64,000 bases of DNA from Diospyros lotus (lineage: Eukaryota; Streptophyta; Magnoliopsida; Ericales; Ebenaceae), in NCBI RefSeq assembly GCF_014633365.1, contig NC_068339.1, positions 31,753,316 through 31,817,315 of the forward strand, given 5' to 3'. Positions 22,780 to 32,744 of this stretch are shown here, in pieces. Position numbers and translations under genes: made by a program. Within the stretch, counting starts at the first letter, position 1, and every line of letters starts with the position of its first letter. The notes beneath the pieces were generated by a model, which had not been told where the DNA came from, searched no databases, and saw only the letters and a program-made list of their open reading frames with translations.

Positions 22780-23213
22780 TGTTGACACACATTTTTGCAA
22801 CACCTCACATCGAGCAATAGGAAGGTCCGGGACAACTTACCCTGATGGGCCTACGCGAACTTCCTAGGGGGGTCATCTATCCTTGGATTGCCCCAGGTCA
22901 AGCATGTTTAACTGGAAGTTCTTTGCCTACATTCAGCCCAAAAGGTATCCAGCTAGTGTTGTTTCATTTCTTACTTATTCTCGATATATACTACCCTCTT
23001 CTGGGTTCTTGGGGTATTACACGCATCGTGGGGCCCACAACTGTGGGTTAGCTCTCAGCTATCGCCATTCGACTACCAGGAGGCCCACTGCACTTATGAG
23101 CCCCTCAATGGTTGCCCTCTGGACAACCGATGTAGGACATACCCGGTGCATCCACACCATTCCCCCGACAGGTGTGGTGGGGCTCTATCGGCCCCTCCCT
23201 TATCCGGGGTTCT
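22780..23213 (-). mobile_element. Middle LTR (5' LTR) of the 5S-bearing element
   Basis: Starts TGTTGACACACATTTTTG. The 5S-derived part is at about 22848-22970. Aligns with the left LTR over its whole length, through TATCGGCCCCTC and GGGGTTCTAG. Confidence 0.8.
22848..22970 (-). repeat. 5S rRNA-derived segment, copy 2
   Basis: Same order of 5S-like blocks as copy 1: GCGAACTTCC, GGGGTCATCTATCC, GGTCAAGCATGTTTAACT, then GGTATCCAGCT. Confidence 0.75.
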
Positions 23214-23250
23214 AGGGACCATTATGGGGTTTCCTACAGATGGCGCCAAA

Positions 23251-23544
23251 TGTTGACACACATTTTTGTAACACCCCACATCGAGCAATAGGAAGGTCTA
23301 AGACAACTTACCTTAATGGGCCTACGCGAACTTCTCAGGGGGGTCACCCATCATTGGATTACCCCAGGTCAAGCACGCTTAACTTGGGAGTTCTTTGCCT
23401 ACATTCAGCCCAAAAGGTATTCAGCTGGTATTGTTTTCTTCCTTACTTATTTTCGATATATACTACCCTCCTCTGGGTTCTTGGGGTATTACACGCATCG
23501 TGTCATCATCGTGGGGCCTACAACTGCGGGTTAGCTCTCAACTA
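23251..23544 (-). mobile_element. Third, truncated LTR of the 5S-bearing element
   Basis: Starts TGTTGACACACATTTTTG after a 37-bp internal piece with its own PBS, and breaks off at AACTATC, where Tat-2 sequence begins. Its 5S part (23318-23440) is the best preserved: GGTCACCCATC, AAGCACGCTTAACT, GGAGTTCTTT. Confidence 0.8.
23318..23440 (-). repeat. 5S rRNA-derived segment, copy 3
   Basis: GGTCACCCATC (complement of GATGGGTGACC, box C region) and CAAGCACGCTTAACT (complement of AGTTAAGCGTGCTTG, box A region) are intact at near-normal spacing, so internal promoter parts could still be recognisable to TFIIIA. Confidence 0.8.
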
Positions 23545-24517
23545 TCCTCGACTCATCGTGATTCTCAGCTCAGCTCAAGGAGTGGGGGGCAAATGATGTG
23601 GCACTACCTAAAATTACAATAATACCCCTATGTGCTAATGGCTTCGCTCGCCACGTGGATTGCCCGAGAGATTAACATGTGGCAAGTTAACAATCCGGTG
23701 CAGAGTCTGAAAGATCCGGGCCGGATCGCAAGACCCGTCCATCTTGATCAGGGTCCTCATCAAGTATAAAAAGCTCTCTAACTCTTACATTTATTACGAC
23801 CTGCATTAACTCTACTAATTTGAGCATCGAAGTCCACCCCGGGTGTAACACCCCAGCGTTAACGTAACGTAAGATTCCGGGGATATAAATTTTTTTCCAA
23901 ATAAACAACATAAACCCAACTCAAACACCATTCCCAGAAGATCCCGTTACACCTTCTCAGTATATCAATTATGAACTATCAATAAACTAAGACAGGTTCA
24001 TCAACTCAAATGCGGAAGCCAAATCGAAACCTTAACAAGTCATAACCGAAATCACTTTATTTATAATATAAAGTTGCACCAACGTTTACATGAAGTTCTC
24101 AAAATAAACAACATAACTAAAGGACATAATATAAAATATCCTCTAATCGCTGTCACTCCTCGGCAATTCCTTTTCCCTTCACACCGTTGCCTTCACCTGG
24201 AACGTTTGAATATTTCAGTGACATAGTCCAAATTAGATGCTGAATCATCTAAGTGAGAGGTTCAAAATCACATTTTTCATGAATGAATGCAAGACATGAA
24301 ATAAACCAATACACCTGGTAAGCCCTAAACCAAGAGAATCCCTAGCACTTAACCCTATCACGGGAAAAGAGCAATCTCTCTAAAAGCTATGCCACCATAC
24401 CGACTCGACGACACGACGCGATTCTAGCTTAAATGGGTCTACCAACGCATCTCACCAGAATACGTTCCCACCTTAAGCATCCAGGAACCACCATACAATC
24501 GCAACTCCAAAATTTCA

Positions 24518-24865
24518 CATGGACCACCTAGTCATCATAGTGCAGCTTCTCTAGCCAAACGGCCTGGCACGGAAACCAAGGCAGCTATCCTAACATGCAC
24601 ACCAGCATCAGATACCCTATTATTCCGTCACGCCTTTGGAGAATTACGGCTACACTATCTAGACAACATCCTAGGCTGACATCCCACACGAACAACACTG
24701 TATGGACCACCTAGTCGTCCTAGTGCAACTTTCCTAACCAAACGGTCTGGCACGAAAACCAAGACGGCTATCCTGACATGCACACCAGCATCAGATACCC
24801 CTATTATTCCATCACGCCCTTGGAGAATTATGGCTACACTATCCAGACAACATCTTAGGCTGACA
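24518..24865. repeat. Tandem duplication, about 180 bp, two copies
   Basis: ATGGACCACCTAGTC, CCAAACGG, CTGGCACG, ACATGCACACCAGCATCAG, GGAGAATTA and GACAACATC occur in the same order in both copies within the solo LTR. Confidence 0.85.
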
Positions 24866-25434
24866 TTCCATACGTACACATATAACGCAAGACAATGGCA
24901 CATTTCACAATTCAATGCATCATATAAAAACAACATTTATAAAATGCAATGCATAAGTTCAAAACGTTTAGGGATGAACCTCCCTCACAAAAATCAACCG
25001 TCATCGGTTACCATTTCAATGCACAAAACCATTTTGCATGAAATCCCCACATGTTCAGATATAACAAGAACAATAAATCAAGTTTTGGGGGCGAACACTC
25101 ACCTTGAACGAAACTCTGAACACCTTGAATCTTATGCCCAACCTCGACTTTTGTGTAACTCCTCAAGTATTTTGATCAAACCACATTCTTACACGCCCTC
25201 ATGCGCTGCCTAAGTGCTCTACGCGTGTGATGCTTCGCGTATGCTTAAAAAGCCCTTTATCCACTAAACCCGAAGCACTCTTGTCTAGCACGAACTTCTC
25301 ACAATTTCGAATGAGAAACCTTTGGCTATGAACCCGTATTTATAGCTATCAAGAAACATATATTCTGCAATCATTTCAAATCTTCCAAAATCTTTTACAA
25401 TTATTCCAAATCTTCTAAAGATCTTCTACAATCA

Positions 25435-25690
25435 TTGTAAATCTTCCAAGATATTATATAATAATTACCAAATCTTCTAAGATATTCTACAATCATTCTA
25501 AATTTTTCAAGATATTATATAATCATTACCAAATCTTCTAAGATATTCTACAATCATTCTAAATCTTTCAAGATATTATATAATCATTACCAAATCTTCT
25601 AAGATATTCTGCAATCATTCTAAATCTTTCAAGATATTATATAATCATTACCAAATCTTTTAAGATATTCTGCAATCATTCTAAATCTTC
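25435..25690. repeat. 61-bp tandem repeat, about four copies
   Basis: Units of AAATCTTCTAAGATATTC plus TTTCAAGATATTATATAATC recur every 61 bp with few changes, inside the solo LTR. Confidence 0.9.
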
Positions 25691-26404
25691 CAAATGCCCA
25701 TAATAAAAAGGTTTCAAGAATTACACTTTGGCCTAAACTTTTGGGTAATTGCACTTTGACCCTTTTCAACATGGTCCCCGCACTAATTTTTAATTGCATT
25801 TTAGTCCTTGAAAAATGGACTAATTATGCTAATACCCCTAATTTTTAGGTAAATTACACTTTTACTCAAACCTCAAAAATTATGATTTTTCCCCTGGCTT
25901 AGAAATTGAACTTTTGTCTACAAACATCCATAATCCCTTAAAATATCATATTTCTTCAAGTATTTGAATCTAAAAACCTTGAGTATTACATCCCTTACGA
26001 TCATTCGATTTTCTCAACCTAGTTGATAGCTGTACTGGAAACTGTTCCCGATCTATCTTCTTTTGATGCCTAAAATCATAACTCGTATTACTTGTCGATA
26101 CTATACCATTTTTCTTGGCTATCTAGGGTCCAGGGTACTCCCTTTGACTAATTCGATCGTCCAAAGTTACGTTAGTGTGCCCTATAGTCTCATTTTTCCG
26201 CAAATTCTATTTATAGCCTTCATCAAATATTATTTATAACCTCAAACTATTCCCAGGTATTACACCGGGGGACCCTAGCCCCGTCACTCCATTGTCTTGC
26301 AGGTTCTATCACCTAGGTCCGACATCACTAAGTTCGAGGTTCTATTTCCGAGATCCATTCGCAGGGGTGACACGTGGTGGTCAATCCCAAAAACCATCAT
26401 CATT

Positions 26405-26421
26405 TGGCACCCATCGTGGGG
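26405..26421 (+). promoter_or_regulatory. Tat-2 primer binding site
   Basis: TGGCACCCATCGTGGGG, two bases after the left LTR; similar to TGGCGCCCATCGTGGGG-type sites in Tat elements. Confidence 0.8.
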
Positions 26422-26545
26422 CCGACGTCCAGACTCACCAGCCTCTTCTTTCCTTACCTCGCGCTTCGGACTTTCACTCCTCATCTCGGACCTCAGTCTT
26501 TCCACAAGTGTCAAACAACTTTCGCTCCTCGCCATAATTAACTAC

Positions 26546-26975
26546 ATGGCTCCCCAAAGAGACGTGACTCATAGCCAAGCTAGTGCCAATCTAGAGGCCT
26601 CGCCAAAAGGGGAGAATCCACCACCTCCAACCAATCTAATGCCAGAGGACCAACTCACCGGCTGGAAAATTAGGTCCAACAGTTAATTGAGTTGTTGACT
26701 GGTTATCTACACTAGAATGAACAACATCGTCCGCTATGCCTTCTCAGCTGGAGGAGCACCAGTCACATTTTCCTACTCAGGAGCCTCGTCAATCCCACTA
26801 GTCGGGCTAGGAAATCCATCCCTCTGAGGTGGCAGGAACTACTTCTTCCCCCTCACGAGAATGAGAGACTTCGTAGAAGAGGCGATTGCGTTTCCTGGAG
26901 AGGCAAGTTCAGGAACTTAAGAGGGGAAAAGAATAGCTACCTTATCTCGGCTTTAACCAACCCCTGAGCAAGCGT
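26546..26975 (+). pseudogene. gag: Tat-2 gag N-terminal remnant
   Basis: ATG at 26546 opens MAPQRDVTHSQAS with a proline-rich follow-up, placed 125 bp after the PBS. The frame stops at 26683. Further gag-like, glutamate-rich coding runs to about 26975 out of frame. No gag core or zinc knuckle is present. Confidence 0.55.
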
Positions 26976-26981
26976 TAAGGT

Positions 26982-29844
26982 GCAACTTGGATTTAATGGA
27001 TGAGCTCCGAGACCTGGCACGAATTCAACAAGCCACGTATAATCAGCGCATTGCTAGATACTATAATCGACGAGTCCACGCTAGGAGTTTCATGCTAGGA
27101 GATCTTGTACTGCGACGGTTTGACGTAGTGTAACACCCGGTTTAACTGGTGTTAAGAGAATAGGAAAGGAAGTAAGAAAACTTCCAAAAATACCCTTGAG
27201 GAGGTGATGAATCATTGACTTTGAGGGTGCCCTATGATAGGGGTATTTTGGTAATTTGGATAGTGAAATCCAACAAAGGGTAATTTGGTAAATTGGAAAT
27301 AATTCCAATGTGGAATTAGGTGAGTAAGTGAATTTAATCCCAATTTTTTATTATATAGAGATATGGGATTAATAATTCATGAAATGGGTATTTTGGAAAT
27401 TTTGGAATTTATTTCCATAAAGGAATTTAATTATCGAAAATAGGGAGAATGTATATTGAATTATTTGAGAAAATAATTAATCTTTCCCTAAAAATGGTGA
27501 ATTAATGTGGTAATACCACATGGAGGACCAAGATAAAGAATTGGAAGCCAAGTTTGTGTCTTATAGTGACACTTGGCATAATCTTGGAAATTTGAGAGAA
27601 AAATATATATTAGAAATGTGGGGGCATATATATATATGTGGAATTATGAGTTGGAGAATGATTTAATTAAATGCAAAAAGAAATGCTAATTGGTCTTTCA
27701 AGCATTTAATGAGAGGCATGATTATATGGATTAAAGAAAATCCAAAAGAAAATGGTAAATGGTCACCATTAATGCCTTGAAAAATATGAGATTTAAATAA
27801 ATGCAAAAGAAAATGAGAAAATGGTCCCATTAATGCTTTGGAAAATTGTGAGATTTATTTAAATGTGAAAGAAAGTGATTATGTCATTCAAAGTGGTCTC
27901 TCATGTGATGGGGGAAAATGACCAAATTAAATAAATAGAAAAGAAATTCTATTTTTGGGATTTCAAGACAAGATCAAGGGTGGAGATCTAAGAAGACCAA
28001 ATGGCATGGATTGTGCTTCTTGTGTTTTCTCCAAGGGAGAAGTCTTGTTTATTAAAATGGATGGTTGAGATTTAGTTTTCCCTTAAGCACATGGATTGTG
28101 CCTTTATGAGCGGCTAGGATGCATTCTTGAAATATGAAAAACTAGTATAAAATGGCAAGTAAGGAAGTCTTCTTTTCCTTTGGCCATTTGGAGAAAGAAA
28201 TGAAGAAGGAAGGAAAAAAAGAGAGAGAAAGAAGTCTTCCATGGAGGAAAAAGTGAAGAAAGAAAGAAGATGATGAAGAAATAAAGGCAAGTTACTTTCT
28301 TCTCTTTATTTTTTTGGTATGCTTGTATGCAAAAATTAAGTGGCTTGTTGAAATGCCATTTTAGGTGGGAGAAAATGATGTTGGAAGCTCTCTTGAAATA
28401 AAGATTTAAAGGTTCAAGAATGAGGTAAGGGATGGCCCCATGTGGTGGAGGCCTTGCATTGCATTGTAAGTAGGTTGCATAAATTTTTATGTATCTCTTT
28501 GCATGCTTTACTTGTACGTGAGACCTATGGCCATGGGGGTGGGAAAGAAGTGGTAGGTTGATGCCTCAAACCATGTTGGGTTGTGAGGATGGAATAACCT
28601 AACCATGCTTATATGCATTTGCCATTACATAAACTTGTTATGCTTGTATTTACTTTGCATATGCACCCTTACTGAGCTTTTGAGCTCATGAGGTTTGTTG
28701 GACCTCTTTGTAGGTGTTGAAAGCCTCATGGAAAAGGTGAAAATGGGAGAGAAATGGCTATGAGTGTTGAAGGCTAAAGTTGGGTAGCCTATGTATTTTA
28801 GTTGGTAATGTAAATAAATTGTATTTTATTTTGGTTTCATGTGTATGAAGCTTCCATGTTGAGTATGGTAGCTAAGAGAGGAAAATTTTTGATATGTTGA
28901 GGTATGTTGTAATAAATAAAAATAAGATGGATTTTGTTTATGAAATGAGACTTTGGAATGAGAAAAGTGGAGGATTTGATGCAAATTAAGGGTGTTTATT
29001 TTTCTGGAAATTATGGGTTTAAAAGCCCAAAGAAAAAGAAAAGAAGAAGAAGAAGAAGAAGAAGTGAAGATGTAGCAGTTGCAGCAGGGGGGTAGCAGCC
29101 CCGCGCGGGTGGGCATGCGCGGGCATGCGCGCGCGGCATGCGCGGCTAGCACCCAGCAGGGCCCTGCGCAGGCCCTGGGCGCGCCGTAGGCCTCGTCGGC
29201 CAATTTTTTTTTTAAAATTTGGATTCTTGGGAGAAATTGGGGCATTTCTTATATGATTTTGGGTCCCGGAGGAATTTTCAAAATAAAAAGATTTTTCGAG
29301 CATTTTGGAGAATAATGCCGAAATTTTGGAAAATTGAAAATTATGAGTTTTTCCTCCTAAATTGGTAATCTATCAATGGATTGATTTAAATGGTGATTTT
29401 ATGGAGCCCGATAAAAATTCTTGAATGGGAAAAGAATTAAATATAAAGAAGGAAATGGCGGTTGGGCATCTTCAGGAGTTTTCTTTTTAACCAAATGCGG
29501 TGTGGTTGAAGCCCAATTCAGCTAGTGAATCCTAGGGTTGAGAGAAGGGAATGACGAGCCTAGTTTCCACCTAGGGCGTTTCGTCTTGAAACATGGTGCA
29601 CCCTTCACCAAAGGCCAGGCAAGTGGGCAATTCGGGTAATTGTTCACGAGTAACACCCGTAAGTGGGAGCGGGGCATTACACGTAGGTCATCATCGAGAC
29701 ACAAATAAACTAACTCCAAATTAGGAAGGACCGTACCAGGTGGTGGAATCCTTAAGTCCGGGGGCATATCGACTAGAAGACATGGAAGGCAAGCCCTTAA
29801 AACATACCTGGAATATGCAAAACTTAAGGAAGTTTTATCAATGA
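26982..29844 (+). pseudogene. Tat-2 integrase C-terminal end, split by a solo LTR
   Basis: 26982-27128 encodes LDLMDELRDLARIQQA, YNQRIARYYNRRV and FMLGDLVLRR; it continues in the same frame after the solo LTR at 29687 and ends at a stop at 29842-29844 (GPYQVVESLSPGAYRLED, then HTWNMQNLRKFYQ). This is the tail of a Tat integrase. A TAG stands where tryptophan (TGG) is conserved before EGPY. The deletion junction with gag is near 26975. Confidence 0.85.
27129..29681 (+). mobile_element. Solo LTR in Tat-2 integrase, long-LTR family
   Basis: TGTAACACCC to GGGGCATTACA, 2553 bp, flanked by CGTAG at 27124-27128 and 29682-29686. Shares with the solo LTR at 45203 the GCACCCTTACTGAG...CTCATGAGGTTT stretch, CCACCTAGGGCGTTTCG/C and the GTAAGTGGGAGCGGG end. 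Has a GAA microsatellite at 29037-29064 and a GC-rich patch at 29080-29205. Confidence 0.92.
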
Positions 29845-29934
29845 GTAGGGGAATTCCCCAAACCTCTTTGTACTCTTTTTATGACTAATGGCAAGACTTT
29901 GAATTCTCTCAATCTAATAGCAATCTCACAAAGC

Positions 29935-31255
29935 CAACACTTTTCCAAAGAAAAATCCAAGGGTCATGAGCCCTAAGCCATCCCCAAAGGTAGACTAATG
30001 GCCAAGGAAAAAACTCTAGCCCAACACCCTCCTCCGCGAGGGAGTGGCTAAACTCCAAGGGTCACAAGCCCTAGGCCGTCCCCAAAGGTGGACTAATAGC
30101 CACGGAAAAACTCATCCAAAGGTCACGAGCCCTAGGCCATCCCTAAAGATGGACTAATGGCCACGGAAAAACTCATCCAAGGGTCACGTGTCCTATGTCA
30201 TCCACAAGTCGAAGATGGAAGGCCGAAAGAAAGTCAACACCCTCTTTCGCGTGGGAGTGACAACAATCCAAGGGTCAAGTGCCCTAGGCCGTCCCCAAAG
30301 GTGGACTAATGGCCAAGGAAAAAACTCTAGCCCAACACCCTCCTCCACGAGGGACTGGCTAAAATCCAAGGGTTACGAGCCCTAGGCTGTCCACAAGCCA
30401 AAGATGGACTAATGGCTTGAAGAAACTCAACACCCTTCTTCGCATGGGAGTGACAACAATCCAAAGATCAAATGCCCTCGGCCGTCCCCAAAAGTGGATT
30501 AATGGCCAAGAAAAAACTCTAGCCCAATACCTTCCTCTACGAGAGACTGGCTAAAATCCAAGGGTCACAAGTCCTAGGCCGTCCACAAGCCGAAGATGGA
30601 TTAATGGCTGGAAGAAACTCAACACCCTCATTCGTGTGGGAGTAACAATAATCCAAGGGTCAAGTGCCCTAGGCCGTCCCCAAAATTGGACTAATGGCCA
30701 AGGAAAAACTCTAGCCCAACACCCTCCTCTGCGAGGAGTGGCTAAAATCCAAGGGTCACGAGCCCTAAGTCGTCCACAAGCCAAAGATGGATTAATGGCC
30801 GGAAGAAACTCAACACCCTCCTTCATGTGGGAGTGACAACAATCCAAGGGTCAAGTGCCCTAGGGCGTCCCCAAATGTGGACTAATGGCCAAGGAAAAAC
30901 TCTATCCCAACACCTTCCTCCGCGAGGGAGTGGCTAAAATCCAAGGGTCATGAGCCCTAGGCAGTCCACAAGCCGAAGATGCACTAATGGCTGGAATAAA
31001 CTCAACACCCTCCTTCACATGGGAGTGGCAAAAATCTAAGGGTCAAGTGCCATAGGCCAACCACAAGCTGAAGGTGGACTAATGGCCAAGGAAAAAATTC
31101 AGAGCCCAACACCTTCCTTTGCGTGAGAGTGGCAAAAATCCAAGGGTCAAGTACCCTAGGTCGTCCACAAGTCGAATATAGACTAATGGTGGGAAAAAAT
31201 TCAAAGCCCAACACCCGTTTATGCGTGGGAGTGACTGAAATCCATGGGTCAAGAG
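29935..31255 (+). repeat. Tandem array A: about 96-bp monomers in dimers
   Basis: Monomers start AATCCAAGGGTCA at about 30268, 30363, 30459, 30555, 30650, 30748, 30841, 30938, 31033 and 31138. Alternating monomers differ: one has AAGTGCCCTAGGCCGTCCCC and AACTCTAGCCC, the other ACGAGCCCTAGG, CCACAAGCC and AACTCAACACC. So the true period is a dimer of about 192 bp. Earlier copies at 29935-30260 are less regular. Confidence 0.9.
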
Positions 31256-32060
31256 CCCAAGGGATCCCAGCCTGACTAGAGAATATCCTAGCCTGATCAT
31301 CCAAACCAAGGGATACTAGCCTAACCAGGGGAAATCTCAACTTGACCAGAGGATATCCTAACCTGATTAGCCAGACCAAGGGATCATAGCCTGACAAGGG
31401 GAAATCTCAATCTGACTAGAGAATATCGTAGCCTGATAAGCTAGACCAAGGGATCCTAGCCTGACAAGGGGAAATCCCAACTTGACCAGAGGATATCCTA
31501 GCCTGACCAGCCAGACCAAGGGATCCCAGCCTGAAAAAGGAAAAATTCCAACCTGACCAGGGGATATCCTAGCCTGATCAGCCAGACCAAGGGATCACAG
31601 CCTGACAAGCAGAAATCCCAACCTAATCAGGGGAAATCCCAACCTGATTAGAGAATATCCCAGCCTGACAAGGGGAAATCCCAACCTGACCAGAGGATAT
31701 CCTAACCTGATCAGCCAGACCAAGGGATCCCAGCCTGACAAAGGGAAAATTCCAACCTGACTAGGGGATATCCTAGCCTGATCATCCAGATCAAGGGATC
31801 ACAACCTGACAAGGAGAAATCCCAACCTGATTAGAGGATATCCCAACCTGATCAGCTAGACTAAGGATCCCAGCCTGACTAGGGGAAATCCCAACCTGAC
31901 CAGAGGATATCCTAGCCTGATAATCCAGACCAAGAGAAATCCCAACTTGACCAGGGGAAATCCCAGCCTGACCAGGGGAAACCCCAACCAGACCAGGGAA
32001 TCCCAGCCTAACCAGGGGATCCCAGCCAAACCAACCTGATCAGGGAATCCCAACTTGACG
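31255..32060 (+). repeat. Tandem array B: about 70-bp units with inner sub-repeats
   Basis: GGGATCCCAGCCTGAC...GATATCCTAGCCTGATC...CCAGACCAA recurs about every 70 bp (31312, 31380, 31450, 31520, 31591, 31725, 31795). Each unit is itself made of related ~22-bp blocks such as AAATCCCAACCTGACCAG. Confidence 0.9.
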
Positions 32061-32342
32061 AGCCTTATTGCTCCATTGTCTTACATGCTATATCCCCATA
32101 AACAGCGCCAGGTATAACCAAGTCCGAAGTGCAGCCTACAGATCCGAGGCTAGGAATACCCAAGTCTGAAGCTTCCACTCCTGAGGTTCATTTGTCGAGG
32201 TGGCGCATGGTGGCTGGTCTCACAGATCATCATCATCATTTGCCGAGCTAAAAATACTCTTATGCACCTTCGAAAAAATCTACAATCAAATAACCTCAGA
32301 AATTAAGCTACTCCTCGACCCATCGTGATTCTCAGCTCAGCT

Positions 32343-32360
32343 CAAGGAGTGGGGGGCAAG
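32343..32360 (+). promoter_or_regulatory. Tat-2 polypurine tract, right copy
   Basis: CAAGGAGTGGGGGGCAAG directly before the right LTR; the left copy at 23576-23593 is the same except the last base. Confidence 0.85.
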
Positions 32361-32744
32361 TGATGTGGCACTACCTAAAATTACAATAATACCCTTATGC
32401 GCTAGTGGCCTCGCTCGCCACGTGGATTACCCGAGAGACTGACATGTGGCAAGTTAACAATCCGGTGCAGAGTCCTCAAGATCTGGGCCAGATCGTGAGA
32501 CCCGTTCCATCTTGATCGGGGTCCTCATCAGGTATAAAAAGCTCTCTAACTCGTACATTTATTACGACCTGCATTAACTCTACTAATTTAAGCGTCAGAG
32601 TCCACCCCGGGGGACCCTAGCCCCGTCACTCCGTTGTCTTGCAGGTTCTATCACCGAGGTCCGACATCACTAAGTCCGAGGTTCTATTCCTGAGGTCTAT
32701 TCGCAGAGGTGGCACGTGGTGGTCAGTCCCAAAAACCATCATCA
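32361..32744 (+). mobile_element. Tat-2 right LTR
   Basis: 384 bp, TGATGTGGCAC to CCATCATCA; aligns with 23594-23843 plus 26270-26402 with few changes. No target duplication could be tested since the left LTR is flanked by element-internal sequence. Confidence 0.9.

Larger units (their letters stand above)
20297..23544 (-). mobile_element. Cassandra-like LTR element with 5S rRNA-derived LTRs
   Basis: Minus-strand element: LTR (20297-20739), 2-kb non-coding internal region, PBS 22760-22777, LTR (22780-23213), a 37-bp piece with a second PBS, and a third, truncated LTR (23251-23544). Each LTR carries a segment matching the reverse complement of plant 5S rRNA, so the 5S is sense relative to the element. 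LTR elements with 5S sequence are known as Cassandra. The internal region has no gag or pol and is long for that family, and the PBS is of the TGGCGCC type, so it may be a distinct relative. Confidence 0.75.
23844..26264 (-). mobile_element. Solo LTR in Tat-2 LTR, Tekay/Del-like family, minus strand
   Basis: TGTAACACCCC to GGTATTACA, 2421 bp, flanked by CCGGG at 23839-23843 and 26265-26269. On the minus strand it matches the solo LTR at 33943: the CTCACTTAGATGATTCA stretch, the CGATCATAAGGGATG-like block and others. So it is inserted in reverse to the host element. Confidence 0.9.
23594..26402 (+). mobile_element. Tat-2 left LTR, split by a solo LTR
   Basis: TGATGTGGCAC to CCATCATCA. Without the insertion at 23844-26264 it is about 383 bp, the same as the right LTR (384 bp), with high identity. 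Contains GTATAAAAAGC (TATA-like) near 23763. Confidence 0.9.
29845..32342 (+). mobile_element. Tat-2 3' untranslated region with tandem arrays
   Basis: From the integrase stop to the PPT. About 2.1 kb of it is two unrelated tandem arrays (listed separately); 32060-32342 is a unique tail. Tandem repeats in the 3' UTR are known for Tat/Ogre elements. Confidence 0.85.
23545..32744 (+). mobile_element. Tat-2, pol-deleted Tat-type element
   Basis: Plus-strand Tat element: 3' internal tail and PPT (23545-23593), LTR (23594-26402), PBS, gag start, integrase C-terminal end, tandem-repeat 3' UTR, PPT, and LTR (32361-32744). Because internal 3' sequence also precedes the left LTR, this looks like part of a tandem (LTR-sharing) pair, or an unequal recombination product. 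Two solo LTRs are nested in it. Protease, RT, RNase H and most of integrase are gone. Confidence 0.85.

Noticed and set aside
23318..23440. A functional 5S rRNA gene
   Set aside because: The match is partial and diverged, with an altered middle part and 3' end; it is part of an LTR and not of a 5S array.
20356..23622. Repeated frames of 65-136 codons in the three 5S-bearing LTRs
   Set aside because: They translate 5S-derived and LTR sequence; their similarity comes from LTR duplication, not from a protein family.
24830..25213. 127-codon plus frame
   Set aside because: Lies antisense in a solo LTR and includes one unit of a tandem duplication; no domain.
29935..32060. CRISPR-like array or host satellite array
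   Set aside because: Units are contiguous with no unique spacers, the setting is a plant Tat element between integrase end and PPT, so it is a 3' UTR repeat.
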